From: Bacillota bacterium
GTDB taxonomy: Bacteria; Armatimonadota; Hebobacteria; Hebobacterales; Hebobacteraceae
DNA: 20,332 nucleotides
NCBI GenBank assembly: GCA_030597345.1
Contig: JAUVSA010000010.1
Coordinates: forward strand, 1 to 20,332
Direction of reading: 5' to 3'
Shown: piece after piece, positions 7,438 through 14,554 of the stretch
How positions within the stretch are numbered: the first letter of the stretch is position 1
How the letters are laid out: each line of letters opens with the position of its first letter
The notes under the pieces: model-generated
What the model was told of the DNA's origin: nothing
Seen by the model: only the letters and a program-made list of their open reading frames with translations
The model's database searches: none
Translations under genes and position numbers: made by a program

Positions 7438-7448
7438 GGCAAGATGGG

Positions 7449-8447
7449 ATGGAGGCGGAAGGAGCCGTCACCCAGGAAGAGCTGGCCAGTCTGCTGGCCT
7501 CTCTGGCAGCGGCCGAAAGCAAAGAGCACCGAGGCGCCCGGGGGCGGGCGGGCGCCGGCCGCGTCCACGAGGCGAGGGTACACGACTTCGAGCGCCGCGA
7601 GACACTCTCTGCCGCGGTCGTCCAGGCCCTGGCGAGCGCCTATGAGGCCTTCGCTCGCGCCGCGGCCGCCAGCATCTCCGCCTATCTTCGCACGCCCTTC
7701 GAAGTGTCGCTGCTTTCGCTCGATCAGCTCAGCTACGAGCAGTTCGTTCGCTCCGTGCCGGATCCGACGGTGGTCGGGTTGTTCAGCCCGAGTTCGCTGC
7801 AAGGCCGCGGCATACTCGAGATCAACCCGGGGATTTGCTTCTCGATTATAGATCGCATGTTGGGAGGGACGGGAGAGATCGTCATGACGCCCCGGCCGCT
7901 GACGGAAATGGAGAAGGCGCTGCTTGAGGGGACGGTGTCGCGGCTGCTGGGGGAGCTGGGGACGGCCTGGCAGGAGTTGATCCACCTGGAGCCGGAGCTG
8001 ATCGAGATCATCGACAGTGCAGAGGCGGCGGACATCGCGAAGCAGACAGACGCGGTGGCAGTGGCTTCTTTCGAGGTGACGGTGGAGGGAATGACGGGGA
8101 TGGCGAGCATCTGCCTGCCGGTGCTCTCTCTGAAACTGGGCCGGGTGGGGACGCAATCTTCGGACGGCGGAGAAGCCGACGGCCGGGAGGTGGACGCAGC
8201 TTCCGTGCGGCGTGGGCTGGTGGATGCCCTCGGCCCCGTTCCGCTGAACTGCGTGGTTCGGATCGGCACCGCAGCCGTTTCGGCGTCCGAGCTGGCTTCT
8301 CTGGCGGAGGGCGATGTCGTGTGTCTGGATAAGCGGCCGCACGAGGATCTGGACATGCTGATCGGCGAAGCCCCGAGGTTCCGGTGCCGTCCGGTGGCTT
8401 CTGCCGGCAAGCTGGCAGTGGAGATCGTCGGCGGCCTGGATGGCTAA
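7449..8447 (+). CDS. fliM: Flagellar motor switch protein FliM
   Basis: FliM is the middle layer of the C ring and binds CheY-P. The 332-residue protein has an N-terminal peptide VTQEELASLLASL matching the CheY-binding segment (family form L-S-Q-x-E-I-D-A-L-L), a linker, the CheC-like middle domain (about 45-230, with MLGGTGE at 137-143 and PLTEMEKALLE at 150-160), and a C-terminal SpoA domain (about 255-330). No phosphatase signature is seen in the middle domain, as normal for FliM. I chose ATG at 7449 (GAGG 9 bases upstream); a TTG at 7434, overlapping the cheX stop and with AAGAGG 10 bases upstream, would add five residues and is equally placed. Followed by a 62-base gap filled by a composite palindrome. 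Confidence 0.92.
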   Translation: MEAEGAVTQEELASLLASLAAAESKEHRGARGRAGAGRVHEARVHDFERRETLSAAVVQALASAYEAFARAAAASISAYLRTPFEVSLLSLDQLSYEQFVRSVPDPTVVGLFSPSSLQGRGILEINPGICFSIIDRMLGGTGEIVMTPRPLTEMEKALLEGTVSRLLGELGTAWQELIHLEPELIEIIDSAEAADIAKQTDAVAVASFEVTVEGMTGMASICLPVLSLKLGRVGTQSSDGGEADGREVDAASVRRGLVDALGPVPLNCVVRIGTAAVSASELASLAEGDVVCLDKRPHEDLDMLIGEAPRFRCRPVASAGKLAVEIVGGLDG

Positions 8448-8493
8448 GCCTCGGCGGAGCCGAGGCCGCCATCGCGGCCCCAAGGGCCTAGCC
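8442..8493. repeat. Composite palindromic repeat in the fliM-fliN gap
   Basis: An outer stem GGCTA (8442-8446, overlapping the fliM stop) with TAGCC (8489-8493) encloses hairpins: CCTCGGC (8449-8455) with GCCGAGG (8459-8465), then either CCGC/GCGG (8466-8469, 8474-8477) or GGCCC/GGGCC (8476-8480, 8484-8488). Nearly the same string of elements occurs at 10763-10807. The fliN ribosome site begins 4 bases after it, so the folded RNA may insulate or stabilise fliN. Confidence 0.7.
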
Positions 8494-8509
8494 ACTGGAG
8501 GAGGACAGA

Positions 8510-9028
8510 ATGACAGATACCGCGACACAAGAGAGAACGGAACAGCTGCAGGCCGAGGCCCAGCAGTCAGCAGTCGAAGAACGGGAGCCGAGGGGCGCTG
8601 AGGTGGCTGAACAACAGCCCGCCGCGGAGCCAGCGGTCGAGCCCGAGGTGGGTGAGCCCGCGGCGGTGCCGGAGGCGGAAGGGGCGAGTCGGGCCGGAGA
8701 GGCGGCTGAAGCAGAGACAACGTCCGTCCGTGAGGGCCCGACGGAGTTCGATCCCCGTTCCATCGAGTTGCTCGGCAACATCCAGGTGGAGGCGTCGGCG
8801 GAGCTCGGCCACGCGCAGTTGTCCATTCGGGAAGTGCTGGAGTTGAGACCGGGCTCGGTCGTGCAATTGAACAAGATGCTGGGAGACCCGGCGGACCTGA
8901 TGGTGAAAGACAAGCTCATCGCCCGCGGCGAGGTGGTGGTGGTGGACGACAGGTTCGGTCTGCGGATAACGGAGCTTGTCTCGCAGGGACCGGAGCGAGA
9001 AAGCGGAGACGAAGAATCGAGCGAATGA
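8510..9028 (+). CDS. fliN: Flagellar motor switch protein FliN with long acidic N-terminus
   Basis: FliN forms the lower C ring and the docking site for export apparatus. Residues 1-80 are Ala/Glu/Pro-rich low-complexity sequence, likely disordered. Residues about 85-157 form the SpoA domain: LLGNIQVEASAELGHAQLSIREV, LELRPGSVVQLNKMLGDPADL, KLIARGEVVVVDDRFGLRITEL. The N-terminal part is not a CheC-like phosphatase domain, so this is FliN rather than FliY. It has the strongest ribosome site of the operon, GGAGGAGG at 8497-8504, 5 bases from the ATG. Its stop lies 1 base before the fliG ATG. A short acidic tail ends the protein. Confidence 0.92.
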   Translation: MTDTATQERTEQLQAEAQQSAVEEREPRGAEVAEQQPAAEPAVEPEVGEPAAVPEAEGASRAGEAAEAETTSVREGPTEFDPRSIELLGNIQVEASAELGHAQLSIREVLELRPGSVVQLNKMLGDPADLMVKDKLIARGEVVVVDDRFGLRITELVSQGPERESGDEESSE

Positions 9029-9029
9029 G

Positions 9030-10073
9030 ATGGCTGAAGGCACGACCGGAGAGCTGAGCGGCCTCCGAAAGGCCGCCGTGCTGACGCTGATGTTGGGCCC
9101 CGAGGCGGCGGCCCAGGTGGTAGAGAAGAGCGGCCTGGAGGAGGCGCAGATCGAGAGGCTGGCGGGCGAGGTGGCGCGCCTTGAGGGTGTGGACGAGGAG
9201 ACACGGCGGTCCGTGGGACGGGAGTTCGAGCGGACCGCGGCAGAGGGGGCGAGCACTGGAGGGCTGGCCGCGGCGGAGGAGCTGCTGCGACGGGCGCTGG
9301 GGGCGGAGAAGGCGGCCGAGATCATACCGTGGGTGAGGCCGCGGCGCTCAGCGAGGCCGTTCGGCTCGCTGGCGCAGGTAGAGACGAGCCACCTGATCCG
9401 GATGCTGGACGAGGAGCAGCCACTGGCGATCGCGGTAGTGCTCCGGCATCTGCCGAGGCGGAAGGCCGGGGAGATCGTGTCGGGCCTCGATGAGGATAAG
9501 CGGATAGATGTCGTGATGAATCTCGTGAAGGGGAAAGAGCCCCTGCGGGAGGCGGTCCGGCAGATGGAATCGGCGCTGGGCCGCAAGGTGGCGGCCTGGC
9601 GGACCGAGGCGATGGCAGCGGGGCAGGACGAGGCGGAGGCAACAGCGGGTCCGAGGCTGCTGACGGAGATCCTCAATAACGCGGACCTGAGTGTTGAGAA
9701 CGCGGTGCTGGAAGCTCTTGCCGAGCGCGACCCGGAGCTGGGGGAGCAGGTGCGCCAATCCATGTTCATCTTCGACGACCTGCCGCGCCTGGACAAGGCA
9801 GCGCTGCAGCTAGCTCTGCGCGAGGTGGAGCCGTCGGACTTGGCGATGGCGCTGAAGGGCGCCTCGGACGCGATCAAGAACGTCATCTTCGAGAACCTGT
9901 CGGAGAACGCGGCGGCGGGGCTGAAGGAGGATCTGGAATCGCTCGGGCCGGTGCGCAAGCGCGACGTATATGCCGCGCAGGAGAAGGTCGTGATGGCAGT
10001 GCGGGCGCTGGCGGACGAGGGGAAGATAAACATCCGGCAGGAGGAGGAAGAGCAAGAGGAGATGATAGAGTAA
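9030..10073 (+). CDS. fliG: Flagellar motor switch protein FliG
   Basis: FliG is the upper C-ring protein that meets the MotA stator and makes torque. The 347-residue protein has the N-terminal domain that binds FliF (GLRKAAVLTLMLGPEAAAQVV, 11-31), the middle domain with DEEQPLAIAVVL (127-138, in place of the usual E-H-P-Q motif), and the C-terminal domain from MFIFDDLPRLD (245-255). Aligned with E. coli by its conserved blocks, the torque residues are Lys276 (K264), Asn293 (R281), Glu300 (D288), Asp301 (D289) and Arg309 (R297), so one arginine is lost. The ATG at 9030 follows the fliN stop by one base; an upstream in-frame extension exists but overlaps fliN and lacks a start signal. The C-terminus is a run of Glu. 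fliG normally sits beside fliF/fliH; here it closes the che operon. Confidence 0.95.
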   Translation: MAEGTTGELSGLRKAAVLTLMLGPEAAAQVVEKSGLEEAQIERLAGEVARLEGVDEETRRSVGREFERTAAEGASTGGLAAAEELLRRALGAEKAAEIIPWVRPRRSARPFGSLAQVETSHLIRMLDEEQPLAIAVVLRHLPRRKAGEIVSGLDEDKRIDVVMNLVKGKEPLREAVRQMESALGRKVAAWRTEAMAAGQDEAEATAGPRLLTEILNNADLSVENAVLEALAERDPELGEQVRQSMFIFDDLPRLDKAALQLALREVEPSDLAMALKGASDAIKNVIFENLSENAAAGLKEDLESLGPVRKRDVYAAQEKVVMAVRALADEGKINIRQEEEEQEEMIE

Positions 10074-10111
10074 GCTTTGCCCTCCTCGCCGGGTGCGGGC
10101 CTCAGCAGTTC

Positions 10112-10142
10112 CGTAGGGCAGGAGCGTGTCTCCTGCCCTACG
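10112..10142. repeat. 13-bp perfect hairpin after fliG; repeat-family member and possible terminator
   Basis: CGTAGGGCAGGAG (10112-10124) and CTCCTGCCCTACG (10130-10142) pair perfectly round a 5-base loop. It starts 38 bases after the fliG stop and lies between convergent genes (fliG plus, nitroreductase minus ending at 10169), so it could terminate both. No T tract follows. The same words occur after pstB at 14583-14608. Confidence 0.7.
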
Positions 10143-10168
10143 CGCCGGTGGCAGGCCGCCGGCCCGCC

Positions 10169-10672
10169 CTACCGACGGTTGCCGTACCGCTCCCAGTGCA
10201 CCACGTCCCGGAGAGGCCGCTTCTCAGCCTGCTGTGGTGACTCGACCGGAGCGCCCACCGGCAGCGCCACCATAAGGCGCAGGTTCTCGGGAACGCCGAG
10301 CAGCTTCTTGTGGTCGGATTCCGCGCGAAGGAGCGTCCCCTCGATCCACACGCTGCCGTACCCCAGGGCCGTCATCGCGAGGAGCATGTTCTCGGTGGCC
10401 GCGGCGATGTCTTCGAGCCAGAACTCGGACTTCTCTGGGTCGGCCACAAGCGCGATAACGAGCGAGACGTCGGCTATGCAGGACTGCGCCTTGGCGAGCC
10501 CCTGAATGGTCTCGGGATCGCGGATAACGATGAAGTCTACCGGCTGAGTATTCCGGCCGGAGGGGGCGCGACGGCCGGCGTCGAGAATCCGCTCGAGATC
10601 GCCCTCAGGGACCTCCACAGGCTTGAGCTTGCGGACCGAGGCCCGCTTCGAGATGGCTTCGAAGAGTTCCAC
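10169..10672 (-). CDS. Nitroreductase-family FMN oxidoreductase
   Basis: The protein is 167 residues and starts with VELFEAISKRASVRKL, the nitroreductase-family opening in which the Arg-Ser-x-Arg cluster contacts the FMN phosphate. APSGRNTQPVDFIVI (36-50) is the second FMN-contacting block, and ENMLLAMTALGYGSVWI (about 91-107) the conserved helix and loop before the last strand. Members reduce nitro groups, quinones, enones or other electron-poor substrates with NAD(P)H; the native substrate cannot be told. The GTG at 10672 has AGGAGG (10679-10684) 6 bases upstream, so the longer in-frame reading that starts at 10786 is rejected: it would translate a repeat element. It is a monocistronic minus-strand gene between the motility and phosphate operons. 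Confidence 0.88.
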   Translation of the reverse strand: MELFEAISKRASVRKLKPVEVPEGDLERILDAGRRAPSGRNTQPVDFIVIRDPETIQGLAKAQSCIADVSLVIALVADPEKSEFWLEDIAAATENMLLAMTALGYGSVWIEGTLLRAESDHKKLLGVPENLRLMVALPVGAPVESPQQAEKRPLRDVVHWERYGNRR

Positions 10673-10699
10673 CTTATGCCTCCTATTATGCCTCTTCGT

Positions 10700-10807
10700 G
10701 GCTAAGTGGCTAGGTCCGCCTCTGGCGGCCGCCATCCCGGCCCGCGGCCGCGGGCCTAGGGACCTCGGCAGAGCCGAGGCCGCCATGGCGGCCCGAAGGG
10801 CCTAGCC
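10700..10807. repeat. Tandem pair of composite palindromic repeats upstream of nitroreductase
   Basis: GGCTA (10700-10704 and 10708-10712) and TAGCC (10803-10807) can form the outer stem. The right half has CCTCGGC/GCCGAGG (10763-10769, 10773-10779), the perfect palindrome CCGCCATGGCGG (10780-10791) and GGCCC/GGGCC (10790-10794, 10798-10802): the same series as in the fliM-fliN gap. The left half (10709-10759) is a diverged copy starting CTAGGTCCGC and ending GGGCCTAG. Confidence 0.65.
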
Positions 10808-11024
10808 GCTTGCAGTTGTGCCGTGAATTCGTCGCCGGGCGACGGCGGTCCTTGTGCGACACGCGCGATGCGCTCACACGGGCTGCGGGTGGGCGGGGCG
10901 GGTAGCGCAGGCTTCAGCCTGTGCATGGGGGCCGAGGTAGGGTGGACGGGCTAGAGCCTGTGGTACGGGGAGAAGCGGCCGGCCTGTCGAACAGAGACAG
11001 AGAGGCACGAGAAAGGAGATGATA
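10808..11024. other. Gap before pstS with a repeat and leader hairpin
   Basis: No gene is seen. It contains a short hairpin near 10830-10846 (CGTCGC/GCGACG), a degenerate repeat-family member at 10902-10966, and CTGTC (10984-10988) with GACAG (10996-11000), an inverted repeat 15 bases before the pstS ribosome site that would lie in its leader. I see no convincing Pho box or -35/-10 pair, although a Pho-type signal would be expected here. Confidence 0.45.
10902..10966. repeat. CAGGCT-type paired hairpin repeat
   Basis: It begins GTAGCGCAGGC, folds through TTCA to GCCTGTGC (10902-10924), and continues to a second half with GGTAGGGTGG and GGGCTAGAGCCTGTGGTAC (10936-10966). The core CAGGCTTCAGCCTG matches the pair after phoU. 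Confidence 0.55.
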
Positions 11025-11918
11025 GTGGTCAGAGTGAGGGTCATGGCTGCTCTGCTTGCACTCGCGCTGCCGTTGGCCGCACTGACAGGGGGATGCGGCC
11101 GGCCGGAGAGCACCAGCTCCGAGAGTGGTGACAGAGAGGCCGTCGCGCAGATCGGATCGACGACAATGCTGCCGCTGGCCGGGAGGTGGCAGAAGGCGTT
11201 CAACAGGAAGCAGCCGGAGGTTGACATATCCGTATCCGGCGGCGGCTCCGGCACTGGCATCAGGGCCCTCATCGCGGGAACGGCCGAGATTGCCAATTCC
11301 TCGCGGGACATCAAGCAGAAGGAGATCGCGCAGGCGCGCGAGGCCGGGGTGACGCTGGTTGAGCACGTGGTGGCCTATGATGGCATTGCGGTGATCGTGC
11401 ACCCGTCGAATCCACTCCATGAGATCTCTGTCGAGCAGCTTTCCGACATCTTCTCGGGCCGGGTGACGAGCTGGGCGGACCTGGGCGCGACACGCATGGG
11501 AGACACCCAGGTGATTAGCAGAGACTCGGCCTCGGGGACCTACGAGGCCTTCAAGGAGCTGGTCGTGACAATGGGCGGCCAAGACAAGACCCGAGACTAT
11601 GCGGCCGCAGTGCTGAAGCAGGCCTCCAATCAAGCGGTGCTGGCGCTGGTTGCGAGGACGAAGAGCGGAATCGGGTACGTGGGCCTCGGGTACCTCGATG
11701 AGAGCGTAAAGGTGCTCCCGGTGATCCCGTTGGATGGCGGCGAAGCAGTTGCTCCGACGGTCGAAAATGTGGCATCGGGGGACTACTCAGTCTCGCGCGC
11801 GCTATACTGCTACACCAATGGGGAGCCACGCGGAGCCACGAAGGCATACCTGGACTGGATCGAGGGGCCGGAAGGGCAGGCGATCGTGGAGGAGTTGGGG
11901 TTCGTGCCCGTGAAGTAG
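11025..11918 (+). CDS. pstS: Phosphate ABC transporter substrate-binding protein PstS
   Basis: PstS captures inorganic phosphate outside the membrane for the PstCA channel. The N-terminus is a signal sequence ending LTGGC, so it is probably a lipoprotein anchored through Cys24 (the residue at -3 is Thr, a loose lipobox). Phosphate-contacting blocks are present: IGSTTMLPLAGRW, SGGGSGTGIRALIAG with ANSSRDI, and SRDSASGTYEAF. The end, GPEGQAIVEELGFVPV, is typical of the family. About 297 residues. Start choice: GGAG (11015-11018) abuts an ATG at 11019 with no spacing but is 6 bases from the in-frame GTG at 11025, so GTG is preferred; the mature protein is the same. First gene of the pst operon. 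Confidence 0.95.
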   Translation: MVRVRVMAALLALALPLAALTGGCGRPESTSSESGDREAVAQIGSTTMLPLAGRWQKAFNRKQPEVDISVSGGGSGTGIRALIAGTAEIANSSRDIKQKEIAQAREAGVTLVEHVVAYDGIAVIVHPSNPLHEISVEQLSDIFSGRVTSWADLGATRMGDTQVISRDSASGTYEAFKELVVTMGGQDKTRDYAAAVLKQASNQAVLALVARTKSGIGYVGLGYLDESVKVLPVIPLDGGEAVAPTVENVASGDYSVSRALYCYTNGEPRGATKAYLDWIEGPEGQAIVEELGFVPVK

Positions 11919-11961
11919 GGAGTCCAAGGGGGGAAGTGCTCGTTCTGGAGGTGGCGCCGCC

Positions 11962-12858
11962 GTGAACACAGGTGCGCGGCGAGTTCGGGAGTGGCTGATC
12001 GAGCGGGCGATCCAGGCGGCGGGGGCAATGGCCATCGTCTTCGTCCTCGCCATCTTTGCCTTCCTGCTGCGGGACGCGCTGCCGGTCTTCCGCGAGACAA
12101 CGGTCAGGGATCTGGCGACGGGCAGGACCTGGTTGCCCACGGCCGAGCCGCCGAAGCTCGGCCTGCTGCCTCTCCTCCTCGGCTCGCTCTATGTGACCAT
12201 CGGCGCATTGCTGATCTCCGTTCCCCTGGGCGTCGCCTGCGCGGCCTTCATCTCAGAAGTTGCCCCCCGGTGGATGCGAGAGACGCTGAAGCCGGCTGTG
12301 GAGGTGCTGGCCACGATCCCCTCGGTGGTGTTCGGATTCCTCGGGTTGCTGCTGGTGGGGCCGTGGCTGGCGGAGCTGTTGGATCTCGACGTGCCATTGT
12401 TTGCGGGGCTTGGCTCGCTGATGCTTGCCTTCATGGCGATGCCGATGATCGTATCGCTGTCCGAGGATGCGATTCGGGCAGTTCCCATGACGTTGCGGCA
12501 GAACTCGCTCGCACTGGGAGCGACCCAGTGGCAGACGATCTGGCGGGTGGTCCTCCCGGCAGGGCGGTCGGGGATCATCGCCGCAGTGCTATTGGGGATG
12601 GGGCGTGCGATCGGGGAGACGATGACCGTGCTCATGGTGACGGGCAATGCCGCGGTGATCCCACTGGGGCTGCCGGGATTCCTGCGGCCGGTCCGGACGA
12701 TGACGGCAACCATTGCCGCAGAGATGGGAGAGACCGCCTACAATACCCCGCACTACCACGCCCTCTTCGCCATCGGGCTGCTGCTGTTCATCATCACCTT
12801 CGCCGCCAACACCATCGCAGACGTGGTGGTCAGGCGCAGCGGCAGGACCACCCGATGA
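11962..12858 (+). CDS. pstC: Phosphate ABC transporter permease PstC
   Basis: PstC forms the inner-membrane phosphate channel with PstA. The protein is 298 residues with a first helix at about 19-37 (AGAMAIVFVLAIFAFLL), a periplasmic segment, then five further helices. The BPD permease loop reads SLALGATQWQTIWRVVLPAG, the ABC-coupling (EAA) motif. EVLATIPSVVFGFLGL and GMGRAIGETMTVLMVTGN are strongly conserved in PstC/PstA. The start is GTG at 11962 with GGAGG (11947-11951) 10 bases upstream, 43 bases after pstS. Its stop overlaps the pstA start (ATGA). Confidence 0.95.
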   Translation: MNTGARRVREWLIERAIQAAGAMAIVFVLAIFAFLLRDALPVFRETTVRDLATGRTWLPTAEPPKLGLLPLLLGSLYVTIGALLISVPLGVACAAFISEVAPRWMRETLKPAVEVLATIPSVVFGFLGLLLVGPWLAELLDLDVPLFAGLGSLMLAFMAMPMIVSLSEDAIRAVPMTLRQNSLALGATQWQTIWRVVLPAGRSGIIAAVLLGMGRAIGETMTVLMVTGNAAVIPLGLPGFLRPVRTMTATIAAEMGETAYNTPHYHALFAIGLLLFIITFAANTIADVVVRRSGRTTR

Positions 12859-13721
12859 AGGGAACGCAGTCGATGCATCGACCGCAGAGGCTGGGACCGA
12901 GAGCGACCCAAGCCGCGGCCTTTGCCGCGCTGTGGGCGGCGGCGGCGCTCGTGCTGCTGCCGGTGGCGGCCATTCTGGGAGTGATGTTCGTGCGCGGCGG
13001 CCGGGCGATATCCTGGGAGCTGCTCTCCTCCGCCGAGGATGGGCTGCTGCCGTCGATCGTCGGCACCGTGACCCTGGTCGCGCTGACCGCCGTAATCGCC
13101 GCCCCGTTGGGGATCGCGGCGGCAGTCTATCTGCGCGAGTACGCCCCGCGCGGTCCGCTGGTGCGCCTGATCCGACTGGCGATCGTGAACCTGGCCGGGG
13201 TGCCCTCTGTTGTGTACGGGCTGTTTGGCCTGGCGCTCTTCGTCACCCTGCTCGGCTTCGGGCGCTGTTTGCTGGCCGGGGCGTGCACGCTGGCGCTGTT
13301 GGCGCTGCCGCTGGTGATAACTGCCTCCGAGGAGGCGCTGCGGCAGGTGCCGGAGCGGCTGCGGGCGGCCTCCTTCGCGCTGGGGGCGACCCGCTGGCAG
13401 ACCGTGCGCCGGATAGTGCTGCCCAATGCGCTCCCGGGGATAATAACCGGTCTCATTCTCTCGATGGGGAGGGCCGCAGGGGAGACCGCGCCCATACTCT
13501 TCACCGCCGCCTTCATTGCTCTCACCAAGCCGTTCCCGTCGTCGGTCCTGGATCCGATAGAGGCGCTGCCCTTCAAGCTGTACTACATGGCGACCGAGGC
13601 TCACGGGATAACTGAAGACGCTAAGTGGGCGACCGCGTCGGTCCTGGTTGGGCTGGTTCTGACCATTAACCTCGTCGCTGTGATAACCCGCGCCCGTCTG
13701 CGCGGTGCTCGGAGATGGTGA
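12855..13721 (+). CDS. pstA: Phosphate ABC transporter permease PstA
   Basis: PstA is the second channel subunit. The 288-residue protein has a first helix at about 15-40, a periplasmic loop (ISWELLSSAEDGLLPSIVGT), VYLREYAP after the second helix, LAGVPSVVYGLFGLALFV, the coupling loop SFALGATRWQTVRRIVLPNALPGI (read in two blocks) and GRAAGETAPILFTAAF, all PstA hallmarks. I start it at the ATG at 12855 that overlaps the pstC stop. The frame stays open far upstream to 11991, but that part is only the pstC sequence read in another frame. The stop shares one base with the preferred pstB start. Confidence 0.95.
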   Translation: MKGTQSMHRPQRLGPRATQAAAFAALWAAAALVLLPVAAILGVMFVRGGRAISWELLSSAEDGLLPSIVGTVTLVALTAVIAAPLGIAAAVYLREYAPRGPLVRLIRLAIVNLAGVPSVVYGLFGLALFVTLLGFGRCLLAGACTLALLALPLVITASEEALRQVPERLRAASFALGATRWQTVRRIVLPNALPGIITGLILSMGRAAGETAPILFTAAFIALTKPFPSSVLDPIEALPFKLYYMATEAHGITEDAKWATASVLVGLVLTINLVAVITRARLRGARRW

Positions 13722-14521
13722 TGGGAATGTCCGGGATGGATTCCGACCTCATCGTGAGGCCCGAGGGAGAGGTCAAGATCGAGACGAGCGGCCTGGGCCT
13801 CTTCTACGGGGAGTTTCAGGCGCTGCGGGACGTGAGTGTGACGATTGCGGCGCGGCGGATCACAGCGCTGATAGGTCCCTCTGGCTGCAGCAAGACGTCG
13901 TTCCTGCGCTGCCTCAACCGAATGAACGATCTGATATCCGGGGCCCGCGTGGTGGGCGAGGTTCTGCTCGACGGCAGGGATATCTACCACGAGGCGACGG
14001 ATGTAGCAGTGCTGCGCAAGCGGGTGGGGATGGTGTTCCAGACCCCAAATCCGTTTCCGATGTCGATCTACGATAATGTGGCCTATGGGCCGCGCCTACA
14101 TGGGCGCTGCAGTCGGTCGCAGTTGGATGAGATCGTGGAGAAGAGCCTGCGGGCAGCCGCGCTTTGGGAGGAGGTGAAGGACACGCTCCGCAAGTCGGCT
14201 CTGGACCTCTCCGGCGGGCAACAGCAGCGGCTCTCCATTGCGCGGGTCCTGGCAGTGGAGCCCGAAGTGCTGCTGAGGGACGAGCCCTGCAGCGCGCTCG
14301 ATCCGACGGCGACATTTCGGATTGAGGAGTTGATGATAGAGCTGATGACGCGGTACACTATTGTCATCGTGACACACAACATGTACCAGGCCTCTCGAGT
14401 ATCGCACTATGCCGGCTTCTTCTTGCTCGGGGAGTTGGTCGAATACGGGCCAACCGAGCAGATCTTCGAGAATCCAAAGGACCAGCGCACAGACGACTAT
14501 GTGCGCGGCCGCTTCGGGTAG
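13721..14521 (+). CDS. pstB: Phosphate ABC transporter ATPase PstB with altered Walker motifs
   Basis: PstB hydrolyses ATP to drive phosphate import. The 266-residue protein is PstB by its CLNRMNDLI block after the P loop, FQTPNPFPMSIYDNVAYGPRLHG, the LSGGQQQR signature (163-170), DEPCSALDP, and THNM with His219. Two motif positions are unusual: the Walker A reads GPSGCSKT (52-59), with Ser57 where Gly is nearly always found, and the Walker B reads VLLRDEP with Arg186 in place of the usual hydrophobic residue before Asp187/Glu188. Each is one base from the common codon. The catalytic Lys58, Gln107, Asp187, Glu188 and His219 remain. Start: GGAG (13711-13714) is 6 bases from the ATG at 13721 and abuts the other in-frame ATG at 13715. 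Confidence 0.94.
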   Translation: MGMSGMDSDLIVRPEGEVKIETSGLGLFYGEFQALRDVSVTIAARRITALIGPSGCSKTSFLRCLNRMNDLISGARVVGEVLLDGRDIYHEATDVAVLRKRVGMVFQTPNPFPMSIYDNVAYGPRLHGRCSRSQLDEIVEKSLRAAALWEEVKDTLRKSALDLSGGQQQRLSIARVLAVEPEVLLRDEPCSALDPTATFRIEELMIELMTRYTIVIVTHNMYQASRVSHYAGFFLLGELVEYGPTEQIFENPKDQRTDDYVRGRFG

Positions 14522-14554
14522 AGTCCAAACATCGTCGCCCTGAATATCGTAAAA

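Noticed and set aside
7326..8720. 464-residue minus-strand frame opposite cheX/fliM
   Set aside because: Arg/His/Gln-rich antisense shadow; plus-strand FliM and CheX explain the sequence.
9025..9027. ATG overlapping the fliN stop as a fliG start
   Set aside because: It is out of the FliG frame; the in-frame ATG is at 9030.
8567..10033. 488-residue minus-strand frame opposite fliN/fliG
   Set aside because: Antisense shadow of GC-rich coding sequence; Ser/Arg/Ala-rich, no family features, no ribosome site, while FliN and FliG on the plus strand are certain.
10673..10786. 38-residue N-terminal extension of the nitroreductase
   Set aside because: It would translate a palindromic repeat, while a GTG with a perfect SD gives the canonical family start.
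11991..13721. 576-residue plus-strand open frame across pstC and pstA
   Set aside because: Only the part from 12855 is real (PstA). The upstream part is pstC read in the wrong frame, with a Gly/Arg/Asp-rich translation.
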